A DNA stretch of 64,000 bases from Reyranella sp. CPCC 100927 (GTDB taxonomy: Bacteria > Pseudomonadota > Alphaproteobacteria > Reyranellales > Reyranellaceae), in contig NZ_VOHA01000012.1 in assembly GCF_007859315.1 (NCBI RefSeq), positions 1-64,000 on the forward strand. Direction: 5' to 3'. This document shows, in pieces, positions 53,117 through 61,181 of the stretch. The notes beneath the pieces were generated by a model. The model searched no databases. It saw nothing but the letters and a program-made list of their open reading frames with translations, and had not been told where the DNA came from. Numbering within the stretch: the stretch's first letter is position 1; every line of letters starts with the position of its first letter. The position numbers were made by a program, and so were the translations under genes.

Positions 53117-55081
53117 CTACAACGACACGCGTACGCCGAAATAGCCGCCGACATGCGGCGTCTGGAAGCCCAGCGGGCTGTCGTAGTTCTTGTTGAAGAT
53201 GTTCTCGACCCGGCCGAACACCTTCACGCCGTCAGTGATGTCGTAGCTGGTGGTGAACCGCAGCGTGCGATACGCCTCCAGATGCGTGATCGGCGAGGGG
53301 AACTGGGAGAAGTCGCGGTCGGTACGCCCGCTGCGATGCGTCAGTTCGGCACCCAGGTTCCAGCGCGGCAACGGTGTCCAGTTGGCCGCGATGTCGACGG
53401 CATGGCGGGGCCGCCGCACCAACGGCTCATGCGTCTTGCGGTCCTTCGCATCCGTGTACGTATAGTCGACGCGCAAGGAGAAGTTTTCCCACGGCCGCAG
53501 TTCCAGCGAAGCCTCGACGCCCTGCGTGCGCGCCTTGCCGATGTTGGCCAGGGTCGTGCAGCCGAAATTGCAGGCGGGGTCCTGCGACGCCAGCGCCGTG
53601 CTGGCAATCAGGTTGCGGATGTCGTTGCGGAACAGGGTCACGCCGACCTTCACCTGCCCGCCCCAGAAGCTCTGGTCGACGCCGATCTCGCCGCCGATGC
53701 TGCGCTCGGGCTTCAGGTTGCGGTTGGCGAAGAAACCGAACGACGGGAAATCGAGGAAGAGCTGATCGAGACTGGGCGCCTTGAAGGCGGTGCCGAAGGC
53801 GCCGCGCAGGCGCGTGCCGGTTTCCTTGAAGGCGTAGGTGCCGCCGACCCGGAACGTCGCGGCGGTACCGAAATCGTCATGATGCTCCAGGCGGCCGCCC
53901 GCGGTCAGCGACAACGCCTCGGTCGGAGTCCAGCGCAGATTGACATAGCCACCGATCGTGCCCGTCGACTCGGATATCCGGCTGGGACGCGTGCGCAGCG
54001 AAATGCGCTCGGCATCGAGGCCGAACACCACGCCGATCTCGTCCGAGAGGCGCACGTCGTTCTTCCAGTCGAACTGCCAGCGCCGGCCGCGGTTGCGGTT
54101 GTCGGGCGCGAACGGTACGCCGTTGATGGCGTCGGTGCCGTCGAGGTCGCGCCGGTTCACCTGCACGAACGACACGCCGAAGGTCTGCTTCCACCTTCCG
54201 TCCCACAGCTGCCAGTCGGCCTGCAGGCGCTGCGAGATCTGGCGCGCGCGCTCGCGCAGATTGGGATCCTCGCTCAGGAACGCATCGTACTGGGTGCGCG
54301 ACCAGCCGAGACGCGAGAACAGCGACAGCTGGAAATTGTCGGCGAGGTCGAAGCCGAAGCGACCGTTGAACGACAGGTTGCGGTAGCCGTCATCCTCGTT
54401 CTTGACACCGACCGTGTAGCGTGACGGCACAGCCGAGAAGCCGCGTGTCGTGGTGCCCTGCACGGCGAGATTGTAGTTGAAGCGCCCCTCGGATCCGCGC
54501 ACGGCGCCGCCGGCGTTGAGCGTATTGAAGCTGCCGTATTCGGCGAACGCCGTCGCCTTCAAGGGGCCGCTGCCCTTGCGGGTGATCAGGTTGATCACGC
54601 CGCCGACGGCATCGGAGCCGTAGAGCGTGCTCATCGGCCCGCGCACCACTTCGATGCGGTCGACATTGTCGAGCAGGAAGTGGGCGAAGTTGGGCGCACC
54701 GTTGATCTGGCTGGGGTCACCGGCCCGCACGCCATCGACCAGCACCAGGGTGTGGTTGGCATTGGTGCCGCGCAGGAAGATGCTGGTGGCCTTGCCCGGC
54801 CCGCCGGACTGAACCACCGTGGTGCCGGGGATCGCGCCCAGCGCATCGTTGAGCGTCCGATATTGCAGGCGCTCGATATCCGCCGCCGTGATGACCGTCA
54901 CCGAGGCGCTGACCTGCTGGGCCGGCACCGGTGTGCGATCGGCCGTGACGACCGTCTCGGGCAGGACGGTCGGGGGCGCCTGCCGGGCCTGGGCTGCCGT
55001 CGCGAACGCCGCCGTGATCGCCCAGGCAGATGTCAGGGTCAGGCATCTGGGACGACGGCAGTAACCAGAATCGAACGTCAT
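53117..55081 (-). CDS. btuB: TonB-dependent cobalamin receptor
   Basis: 654 residues, outer-membrane beta-barrel. Signal sequence about 1-33. A TonB-box-like segment ETVVTADR is followed by the plug domain (VTVITAADIERLQYRTLNDALGAIPGTTVVQSGGPGKATSIFLRGTNANHTLVLVDGVRAGDPS, DRIEVVRGPMSTLYGSDAVGGVINLIT), which closely resembles BtuB. The barrel ends FGVRVSL with the usual C-terminal aromatic/leucine pattern. The ATG at 55081 has GGAG 9 bases upstream. A cobalamin riboswitch precedes it, which fixes the substrate. Confidence 0.94.
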   Translation of the reverse strand: MTFDSGYCRRPRCLTLTSAWAITAAFATAAQARQAPPTVLPETVVTADRTPVPAQQVSASVTVITAADIERLQYRTLNDALGAIPGTTVVQSGGPGKATSIFLRGTNANHTLVLVDGVRAGDPSQINGAPNFAHFLLDNVDRIEVVRGPMSTLYGSDAVGGVINLITRKGSGPLKATAFAEYGSFNTLNAGGAVRGSEGRFNYNLAVQGTTTRGFSAVPSRYTVGVKNEDDGYRNLSFNGRFGFDLADNFQLSLFSRLGWSRTQYDAFLSEDPNLRERARQISQRLQADWQLWDGRWKQTFGVSFVQVNRRDLDGTDAINGVPFAPDNRNRGRRWQFDWKNDVRLSDEIGVVFGLDAERISLRTRPSRISESTGTIGGYVNLRWTPTEALSLTAGGRLEHHDDFGTAATFRVGGTYAFKETGTRLRGAFGTAFKAPSLDQLFLDFPSFGFFANRNLKPERSIGGEIGVDQSFWGGQVKVGVTLFRNDIRNLIASTALASQDPACNFGCTTLANIGKARTQGVEASLELRPWENFSLRVDYTYTDAKDRKTHEPLVRRPRHAVDIAANWTPLPRWNLGAELTHRSGRTDRDFSQFPSPITHLEAYRTLRFTTSYDITDGVKVFGRVENIFNKNYDSPLGFQTPHVGGYFGVRVSL

Positions 55082-55178
55082 CAAACGGATCTCCGCAAGC
55101 AATAGACACGCACCGGCGCGTCATCGTGCGGATGACCGTCCCATCGGATGTTCCCGTCCGGGGGAAGACGACGCTCTC

Positions 55179-55342
55179 GACGGCAGGTCTTCTGGCTTGC
55201 GGGTCGCCGCGTCAGGTCCGCCTTCCCGGGCCGGGGCCCAGTGGCACGATGGACCTGCGCTCGCCGCTCACAGCTGCGGGCACAGCCGCCGATTGGGTCC
55301 GAAGACCGTACGGCGTTCCCTTGTCCCCTGGCGGGGACCGTC
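55179..55342 (-). ncRNA. Cobalamin (B12) riboswitch
   Basis: Read on the minus strand: P1 5' arm GACGG (55338-55342), then GGGAACGCC, GGCGGCTGTGCCCGCAGC, TGTGAGCGGCGAGC, CACTGGG...CCCGGGAAGGCGGACCTG, and the B12 box GCCAGAAGACCTGCC closing with CCGTC (55179-55183). All core elements of the class are in order. It lies about 100 nt before btuB and should repress btuBFCD when adenosylcobalamin is plentiful. Confidence 0.95.
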
Positions 55343-55410
55343 GATGCAAAAAGCGATAGAGAGGACCCTGACCGCCGTCAAGCTTACCCTTTCCCTGGGC
55401 GGCGGCCCTA

Positions 55411-56904
55411 TCAGCCTGGCACGAAATTGCCGTGCAGGCCCAGCGGCAGCGGATAGGGCAGGCTGGCCACGGCCAGCGGTCCGGCCGCGAGCTTGAGCGC
55501 GTCGAACACCGCCAGGCGGGTGACGCCGGCCCTGGCGTCGAGGTGAGTACCCAGCAACCAGCCCTCGCCTTCCGCGCCATCCCGGCGAGGCACGTAGACA
55601 TGCTCCTCGACCAGGATCTGAGGGCCGAAGCGGTGGCTGTCGGACGTGCCGGCCTCGAGGTCCCAGCGGATGACACCGGCGCTGGGTGCGCCGACCAGGC
55701 TGTCGAGCAACACGCTCCACACGCGGCCATGGCGCCGACCGACCCGCCGCGGATCGACGCGCGGGAACTCGACGCCGCCGGCCAGCATCCGGGTGTCGGT
55801 GGTGCCCGACGGGCCCAGCCGCACCAGCATGGTCGCGGTGGCCGGCGACGGCCGCGCCTCGCCGCGCATGACGTACCGCGTGGTCTCGGTCATCACCCGC
55901 GGATCGGGATGGTGCACGCAGTCGAAGCGGATCGTGCCGTCGGCCTCCTCGAAGGCATTGCCGTAATGGAACACGAAGCACGCCGGCAGCTCGTGCCGCC
56001 GCGTGACCGTGAGTGAATTCTTGTCGACCACCAGGACACGCGCGGGCTGATCCGGCCGCCAGACATAGCAGTCGACAAACGCCAGGCCCGCTCTGACCTT
56101 GTCGCGGTCGTAGTGGATCGGCGGCAGCAGGAACACCAGATGCCGTTCGGTGACCATGAAATCATGCACCATGCCGACGTCGGGTACCGGCAGCGCCTTG
56201 GCCGCCTTCAGCGTGCCGTCGGCGCCGATATGATACAGCACCAGCAGGTCGGCTTGCGGCGCATAGCCGAAGCTCCACAGCGTGCCGTCAGGCTCCTGAC
56301 GCGGGTGGGCGCTGAACGGCATGCCTTTCAGATCATCGCGCCAGACGACCGGTCCCAGCGTATCCAATGTCTGCGGGTCGATGCCGTAGGCGTCCGCCGC
56401 TTCCCACAGCGCCATGAGCCTGCCGGCATGGCTGATGACGTTGATGTTGGCGACGTTTACCGCGGCGGCGCTGGTCGGCGGCGCCAATTGGGGCAGTGAC
56501 GTGCCGAACGTGTGCTCCAGCGCCCGCCCAGCCGCGATCTCGCGCCGGTACTTGTCGGTCTGCACCATCCGTCCACGATGGGCGATGCGGCCATCGCCGA
56601 TGCGGAAGGCCTGGATCATGCCGTCACCGTCGAACCAGTGATGGTAGCGCAGTTCGCCGACATCGTGGCGCGCCGGACCGTTGCGGTAGAACGTGCCGGC
56701 GAGTTCGGCCGGCCACCGCCCCTCGATGGTGAGCTCGGCGCAGTCCAACTGCGGCGGCGCGCTGACATACCCCAGCAGCGACGGCTGCTCTTTCAGGGCG
56801 GCCCGGAAAGCGGCCGACCAGTCGTCAGGGGCCGCCGCGCGCGCGGAACCGGCGAGCAGCGTGGCGGAACCGGCCAGTAACGCCTGGCGGCGGGTCAGGG
56901 TCAT
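55411..56904 (-). CDS. Carotenoid oxygenase family protein
   Basis: 497 residues, seven-bladed beta-propeller, iron(II) dioxygenase cleaving carotenoids, stilbenes or related alkenes. A Tat-like leader (TLTRRQALLAGSATLLAGSARA) suggests periplasmic export. All four iron-binding histidines are visible: FSAHPRQEPDG, MVHDFMVTE, FVFHYGNAFEE and GLHGNFVPG at the C-terminus. RNGPARHD and HHWFDGDGMIQAF are further family marks. The ATG at 56904 lies one base after the DUF2141 stop; the longer frame was rejected. Substrate not determinable. Confidence 0.9.
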   Translation of the reverse strand: MTLTRRQALLAGSATLLAGSARAAAPDDWSAAFRAALKEQPSLLGYVSAPPQLDCAELTIEGRWPAELAGTFYRNGPARHDVGELRYHHWFDGDGMIQAFRIGDGRIAHRGRMVQTDKYRREIAAGRALEHTFGTSLPQLAPPTSAAAVNVANINVISHAGRLMALWEAADAYGIDPQTLDTLGPVVWRDDLKGMPFSAHPRQEPDGTLWSFGYAPQADLLVLYHIGADGTLKAAKALPVPDVGMVHDFMVTERHLVFLLPPIHYDRDKVRAGLAFVDCYVWRPDQPARVLVVDKNSLTVTRRHELPACFVFHYGNAFEEADGTIRFDCVHHPDPRVMTETTRYVMRGEARPSPATATMLVRLGPSGTTDTRMLAGGVEFPRVDPRRVGRRHGRVWSVLLDSLVGAPSAGVIRWDLEAGTSDSHRFGPQILVEEHVYVPRRDGAEGEGWLLGTHLDARAGVTRLAVFDALKLAAGPLAVASLPYPLPLGLHGNFVPG

Positions 56905-56905
56905 G

Positions 56906-57334
56906 TCAGTACCCCAGCTTGATCGGCTGGCGGGTACCGCCAGCAGGGAGATCGAATGCGGCGGCGTCGAACGCCGGCGGCCCCATCGTGCCGCGCGCGC
57001 CGCGCGAGAAGCCGTAGCCTTCGGTGGGCATGCCGACCAGGTTGCTGTCGAGCTTGCCGTTGCGGTTGGCGTCATGGAACACCGATACCGCGTAGCGCCC
57101 CGGCGGCAGGTCGAAGACAACCCGTACCGCCGCGCCGTTGGCCGGCAGGATGGCCGCCGCAACCTGTTGGTCATCTTTCAGGAACGTTGTCGCGGCATTG
57201 AAGACCGCGATCATCACCCGGCCGTTGGCGTCGCGCAGGTCGGTGACGCTGAGGTCAAGATCGGCCGCGCAGGCTGGTCCACCCGCCAGCACGCCAAGGA
57301 CGACACCAACTGCAACCCTGCGGTAAGATGACAT
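56906..57334 (-). CDS. DUF2141 secreted protein
   Basis: 142 residues. Signal peptide 1-23 (SSYRRVAVGVVLGVLAGGPACA). The DUF2141 domain: LDLSVTDLRDANGRVMIAVFNAATTFL, VVFDLPPGRYAVSVFHDANRNGKLDSNLVGMPTEGYGFS. The DANRNGKLD stretch looks like a calcium-binding loop. It lies one base upstream of the carotenoid oxygenase gene, so the two are probably one operon and both exported. Its ATG (57334) is divergent from the LytTR gene. The long frame to 57586 was rejected. Confidence 0.85.
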   Translation of the reverse strand: MSSYRRVAVGVVLGVLAGGPACAADLDLSVTDLRDANGRVMIAVFNAATTFLKDDQQVAAAILPANGAAVRVVFDLPPGRYAVSVFHDANRNGKLDSNLVGMPTEGYGFSRGARGTMGPPAFDAAAFDLPAGGTRQPIKLGY

Positions 57335-57388
57335 GAAGCTTCCCTTTGTTGAGGCCATGGCCGGGTTTACGGATCGATCGCACGGCGA

Positions 57389-57414
57389 CCAATGGTGGCT
57401 TCGCCAATGGTGGC
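57389..57414. repeat. Short direct repeat in DUF2141/LytTR divergent region
   Basis: CCAATGGTGGC occurs at 57389-57399 and 57404-57414 (15-base period), and CGCCAATGG occurs again near 57452. It lies between the DUF2141 start and the preferred LytTR start. Could be regulator binding repeats, or merely coding if LytTR starts at 57333. Confidence 0.4.
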
Positions 57415-57431
57415 GCGGGTTTCGCCAAACC

Positions 57432-58241
57432 GTGTCCATCCCATTCGCGAAGCGCCAATGGCACGCGTCATTCGGCACGCTGTCGGCTCGCGACGCGCTG
57501 ACGGGGTGGCCCTGGTATGTCCTGAGCTTCGCCGGCCTGGGGGTGCTGTGCGCCTTCCTCGGCCCGTTCGGAACGTTCTCTGACATGGCGCCGCTGCCCC
57601 GGCTGGCTTACTGGGTCAGTATCTTCGTGGTGAATTGCCTGCAGGTGCTGGGGGCACTGGCGCTGCTGGCACGGCTCACCCAAGACCGTTGGTCGCTGCC
57701 GGCGCTGGCCGCCGGCGCGTCGCTGCTGGCCAGCGTGCCGGCCACCGCCGAGGTCGCGCTGCTCGAGTATGTGCTGCGGAGCAACGACCATGCCGCCAGC
57801 AGCCTGGTCGATATTTTCACCAAGGTGCTGGTGCTGACCCTGGCGGTCACGGTTCCCGGTGTGCTGCTCCGGGCCCGGCTCAAGGCGCCGGCGTCACCCG
57901 TGACGCCGCCGGCACCGGCCGGCCCTGATGGCACCGCCCTGCTGAAGCGGGTAAAGCCCGAGATGCGCGGCGATCTGTGGGCGCTGCAGATGGAAGACCA
58001 CTATCTGCGCGTCCACACCAGCAGCGGCAACGACCTGATCCTGCATCGCATGAGCGATGCGCTGGCCGACGTGGCGGGGCTGGAGGGCCTGCAGGTGCAC
58101 CGGTCCTACTGGGTGGCGCGCGCCGCCGTGGCCGGGACCGAACGGGACGGCCGGCGCCTGGTCCTGGTGTTGAAGAACGGTCTGAAGATCCCCGTCAGCC
58201 GCGCCAACGTCACGGCGATCAAGGACGCAGGGTGGGTTTAG
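57432..58241 (+). CDS. Membrane-anchored LytTR-type DNA-binding regulator
   Basis: About 269 residues. Four membrane helices (roughly 24-44, 55-75, 85-105, 118-135) precede a C-terminal LytTR DNA-binding domain (KPEMRGDLWALQMEDHYLRVHTSSGNDLILHRMSDALADVAGLEGLQVHRSYWVA, ending VSRANVTAIKDAG). Regulators of this class bind DNA from the membrane. The frame opens at an ATG at 57333, but that overlaps the divergent DUF2141 start codon and the first 33 codons have unusually low third-position GC; I therefore use the GTG at 57432, with low certainty. It may control the divergent DUF2141/oxygenase pair. Confidence 0.8.
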   Translation: MSIPFAKRQWHASFGTLSARDALTGWPWYVLSFAGLGVLCAFLGPFGTFSDMAPLPRLAYWVSIFVVNCLQVLGALALLARLTQDRWSLPALAAGASLLASVPATAEVALLEYVLRSNDHAASSLVDIFTKVLVLTLAVTVPGVLLRARLKAPASPVTPPAPAGPDGTALLKRVKPEMRGDLWALQMEDHYLRVHTSSGNDLILHRMSDALADVAGLEGLQVHRSYWVARAAVAGTERDGRRLVLVLKNGLKIPVSRANVTAIKDAGWV

Positions 58242-58245
58242 GATC

Positions 58246-58309
58246 CCTGGGAGCGCGGGCGTCTCGCCCGCATCAAGCTATGAGCGGGCCGGAGGCCCGC
58301 GCTCCCAGG
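58246..58309. repeat. REP-like palindrome, family A, best two-hairpin copy
   Basis: CCTGGGAGCGCGGGCGTCTC with GCCCGCATC, then TATGAGCGGGCC-GGA-GGCCCGCG and CTCCCAGG. The outer arms are fully complementary, and both hairpins carry G-G-A-G at the outer foot. It lies between the convergent LytTR and peroxiredoxin genes. Confidence 0.88.
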
Positions 58310-58322
58310 AAAGACAACAACG

Positions 58323-58985
58323 TCAGTCGCGCGGTTGCGGGACGATGCGCAGGTAGGGCTTGATCGCCTTCCAGCCGCCGGGGAACTTCTTCTTGGCGTC
58401 CTCGTCGGAGACGGCGGGAACGATGATCACGTCCTCGCCCTGCTTCCAGTTCACCGGCGTCGCCACCTGGTGCTTGGCGGTGAGCTGCACCGAGTCGAGC
58501 ACGCGCAGCACCTCGTCGAAGTTGCGGCCGGTGCTCATCGGGTAGGTCAGCGACATCTTGATCTTCTTGTCGGGACCGACCAGGAAGACCGTGCGCACCG
58601 TGGCGTTGGTGGCCGCCGTGCGACCCTTGGACGTGTCGCCCGCATCGGCCGGCAGCATGTCATAGAGCTTGGCGACCTTCAGCTCGGGGTCGCCGATCAT
58701 CGGGTAGGTCACGGCATGACCCTGCGTCTCCTCGATGTCCTTGGCCCAGCGGCCGTGGTCATCGACGGGATCGACGCTGAGGCCGACGATCTTGCAATTG
58801 CGCTTGTCGAACTCGCCCTTCAGGCCCGCCATGTAGCCGAGCTCGGTGGTGCAGACCGGCGTGAAATCCTTGGGATGCGAGAACAGGATCGCCCAGCCGT
58901 TGCCGATCCAGTCGTGGAAGGTGATGGTACCCTGCGTGGTCTCGGCCGTGAAGTTGGGCGCTTCGTCATTGATCCTGAGCGGCAT
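58323..58985 (-). CDS. 1-Cys peroxiredoxin (Prx6 type)
   Basis: 220 residues. It reduces H2O2, alkyl hydroperoxides or peroxynitrite. The peroxidatic Cys45 is in SHPKDFTPVCTTELG. No second conserved resolving cysteine in the AhpC position is present (Cys64 is not conserved). The long C-terminal arm (SVQLTAKHQVATPVNWKQGEDVIIVPAVSDEDAKKKFP) is typical of Prx6. The family usually uses glutathione or another thiol. The 117-bp gap upstream contains no recognised operator. Confidence 0.93.
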   Translation of the reverse strand: MPLRINDEAPNFTAETTQGTITFHDWIGNGWAILFSHPKDFTPVCTTELGYMAGLKGEFDKRNCKIVGLSVDPVDDHGRWAKDIEETQGHAVTYPMIGDPELKVAKLYDMLPADAGDTSKGRTAATNATVRTVFLVGPDKKIKMSLTYPMSTGRNFDEVLRVLDSVQLTAKHQVATPVNWKQGEDVIIVPAVSDEDAKKKFPGGWKAIKPYLRIVPQPRD

Positions 58986-59102
58986 TGGCAGCCTCCATAG
59001 GTTACGCTTCGAGAACAGTCACCCGACGGCAAGCCATCACAGCCCAGGCTGCCAGAGGATGAACGCTGTTGTGACCTCACGGGAATAAGGACGCGACTCA
59101 TA

Positions 59103-59924
59103 TCAGCCGCACTGTCGGAATTCAACGTTAGCCGGGCTTAAGGGTGGCTTAGTCCGGCTATCGAGCGCCGCCGCGACTGCCGCACGCACCGGCGCGGCCA
59201 GGCGCCGCGCCCACGCCACGGCACTGTCGCGCGTGCCGATCAGGTCCTGCCGGATCTCCAAAGAGCAGTGCGGCAGGCCGTGCGGATCGGCGTGCGCCGT
59301 CAACGTATATTCGTAGCTGGCGCGGGCCGAGTACGGCTCGTTGTCACCCGTCAGCACGCCGTCCAACTTGCGCAGTTCGGACAGCAACGGCACCGGCAGG
59401 CGTTCGTCGGTGCGCCACAGCACACCGAGCTCCCAGGGGCGCCGCACGCCCGCCATCACCGGGGTGAAGCTGTGCACGACGAACAGCGCCGGCTTCACGC
59501 CGCGCGCGGCGACGTCGGCGATCAAGCGCTCGACCTCGTTATGGTAGGGCCAGAAACAGGCATCGGCGCGCGCCCGGATACCGCTCTCGCTAAGGCCGGT
59601 ATTGCCCGGCACCGGAGTGCCGTCGCTGGTCTCGGGGATCGAGCCCTCGCCGCCCGGCCAGCGGTTGCAGTCGATCACCAGGCGCGAATAGGTCGAGGCA
59701 ACCAGCGGCGCATCCAGCACGGCCGACAGTTCGGTGGCGACATCGAGCGCCCCGATGTCCCACCCGATATGCCGCGCCAGTTCGGTCTCGGGAATGCCCA
59801 GGCTCCCGAGTGCGGACGGCACCGCCTTGCCGGCATGGTCGCACAACAGCAGCAGCGGAAGCCGGCCGGCCGGATTGACCGTGGCGAACGGCGGCGGATC
59901 GCCCACCGACAGCAGCGAATGCAT
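59103..59924 (-). CDS. N-formylglutamate amidohydrolase family protein
   Basis: 273 residues, zinc-dependent. PLLLLCDHAGKAVPSALGSLGI, HIGWDIGALDVATELSAVLDAPLVASTYSRLVIDCNRWP and ALFVVHSFTPVM are the FGase motifs, with His, Asp and His as likely zinc ligands. The family hydrolyses N-formylglutamate in histidine catabolism or other N-acyl amino acids; there are no hut genes here, so the substrate may differ. It begins 15 bases after the alcohol dehydrogenase stop on the same strand. Confidence 0.88.
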   Translation of the reverse strand: MHSLLSVGDPPPFATVNPAGRLPLLLLCDHAGKAVPSALGSLGIPETELARHIGWDIGALDVATELSAVLDAPLVASTYSRLVIDCNRWPGGEGSIPETSDGTPVPGNTGLSESGIRARADACFWPYHNEVERLIADVAARGVKPALFVVHSFTPVMAGVRRPWELGVLWRTDERLPVPLLSELRKLDGVLTGDNEPYSARASYEYTLTAHADPHGLPHCSLEIRQDLIGTRDSAVAWARRLAAPVRAAVAAALDSRTKPPLSPANVEFRQCG

Positions 59925-59939
59925 GGGAAGGCGTCCCGG

Positions 59940-61076
59940 TCAGTGGCGCAGGTGCGGCACCAGCAACTGCCGGACCGTGGCCACCGCCTGCAGGCGGTCG
60001 AAGCCTTCGTTGAGTTGGTCCAACGTCACGCGCTGGCTCACCATGCGGTCGACCGGCAGCTTGCCCTGCTGATAGAGCGCGATGAAGCGCGGGATGTCGC
60101 GCACCGGCACGCAGCTCCCCATGTAGCTGCCCTTGATGGTCTTCTCCTCGCTCACCAGCCCGCTCTGCTTGAAGGTGAAGTCAGCACTGATCGGCGACAG
60201 ACCGGCGCTCACGGTGGTGCCGCCCCATCGCGTGACCGCGTATGCCGTCTCCATGGCTTTGATCGTGCCCGCGAGGTCGAAGGCGTAGTCGACACCACCG
60301 CCCGTCATGTCGCGGACCTGGGCGACATGATCGGCGTCGCGGGCGTTGACGGTATCCGTGGCGCCCAGCTGCCGTGCCAACCCCAGCTTCTCATCCGACA
60401 GGTCGATGGCGACGATGCGCGCGGCACCACCCAGCACGGCCCCCATCAGGCCGCTCAGGCCGACACCGCCCAGCCCGACGATCGCCACCGTGCTGCCCGG
60501 CTGAATGCGCGCGGTGTTCACCACGGCCCCGACGCCGGTCACCACGGCGCAGCCGAACAAGGCCGCAACATCGAGCGGCAGACTCCTGTCGATGACAACG
60601 ACCGAGCCGCGGTCGACCACCGCGTACTCGGCGAAGCAGGAAACGCCCGAGTGGTGACCGACCGGCTGCCCGTCGTGATGCAGGCGATGATGTCCCGACA
60701 GCAGGGTGCCGGCCGCGCGTGGCGATACGGAGCGTTCGCAGATGTAGGGCCTGCCCTCCAGGCAATGCCGGCAGCGGCCGCAGCTGACGTTGAAGGTGAA
60801 GCAGATATGGTCGCCGACCTTCACATCGTGCACGCCGGCGCCGACCTCGACGATCTCGCCGGCGCCTTCGTGGCCCGGCACCATCGGCACCGGACGCGGC
60901 CGGTCGCCGTTGATCACTGAGAGATCGGAGTGGCACAGGCCGGCGCCGCCCACCTTCACCAGCACCTCGCCCTCGCCTGGCGGATCGAGGTCGACCTCGG
61001 CGATCTGCAGGGGTTTGCTCTTGGCAAACGGCTGCGGCGCCGAACAGGTCGTCAGGATGGCGGCTCTCATCTTCAT
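59940..61076 (-). CDS. Zinc-dependent alcohol dehydrogenase (class III-like)
   Basis: 378 residues, medium-chain dehydrogenase. The catalytic zinc site is in AGLCHSDLSVINGD and GHEGAGEIVEVG. The structural zinc site is CGRCRHCLEGRPYIC. The NAD fold is VAIVGLGGVGLSGLMGAVLGGAARIVAIDLSDEK, with Asp favouring NAD. C-terminal GSYMGSCVPVRDIPRFIALYQQGKLPVDRMVS is typical of class III/aryl-alcohol types. The ATG at 61076 or 61070 can serve. Substrate unknown; it is probably co-transcribed with the amidohydrolase downstream. Confidence 0.9.
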   Translation of the reverse strand: MKMRAAILTTCSAPQPFAKSKPLQIAEVDLDPPGEGEVLVKVGGAGLCHSDLSVINGDRPRPVPMVPGHEGAGEIVEVGAGVHDVKVGDHICFTFNVSCGRCRHCLEGRPYICERSVSPRAAGTLLSGHHRLHHDGQPVGHHSGVSCFAEYAVVDRGSVVVIDRSLPLDVAALFGCAVVTGVGAVVNTARIQPGSTVAIVGLGGVGLSGLMGAVLGGAARIVAIDLSDEKLGLARQLGATDTVNARDADHVAQVRDMTGGGVDYAFDLAGTIKAMETAYAVTRWGGTTVSAGLSPISADFTFKQSGLVSEEKTIKGSYMGSCVPVRDIPRFIALYQQGKLPVDRMVSQRVTLDQLNEGFDRLQAVATVRQLLVPHLRH

Positions 61077-61096
61077 CGCACTGCGCTCCTCCAGCG

Positions 61097-61122
61097 GTCA
61101 TCCGCACCGCCCGTGGGATGAC
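61097..61122. promoter_or_regulatory. Inverted repeat between divergent genes
   Basis: GTCATCC (61097-61103) mirrored by GGATGAC (61116-61122) with a 12-base centre, in the 105-bp region between the divergent alcohol dehydrogenase and glycerate kinase genes. Candidate operator; no regulator gene is adjacent. Confidence 0.35.
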
Positions 61123-61181
61123 AGCGGGAGCGGGATGCCGTATGCCATTGTTCGTCGCTGCTCCCATCCTTGTCGATCCCC

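Noticed and set aside
57389-57414. LytTR binding box
   Set aside because: Known LytTR boxes are spaced about 21-22 bases apart; here the period is 15, and the repeats may still be coding.
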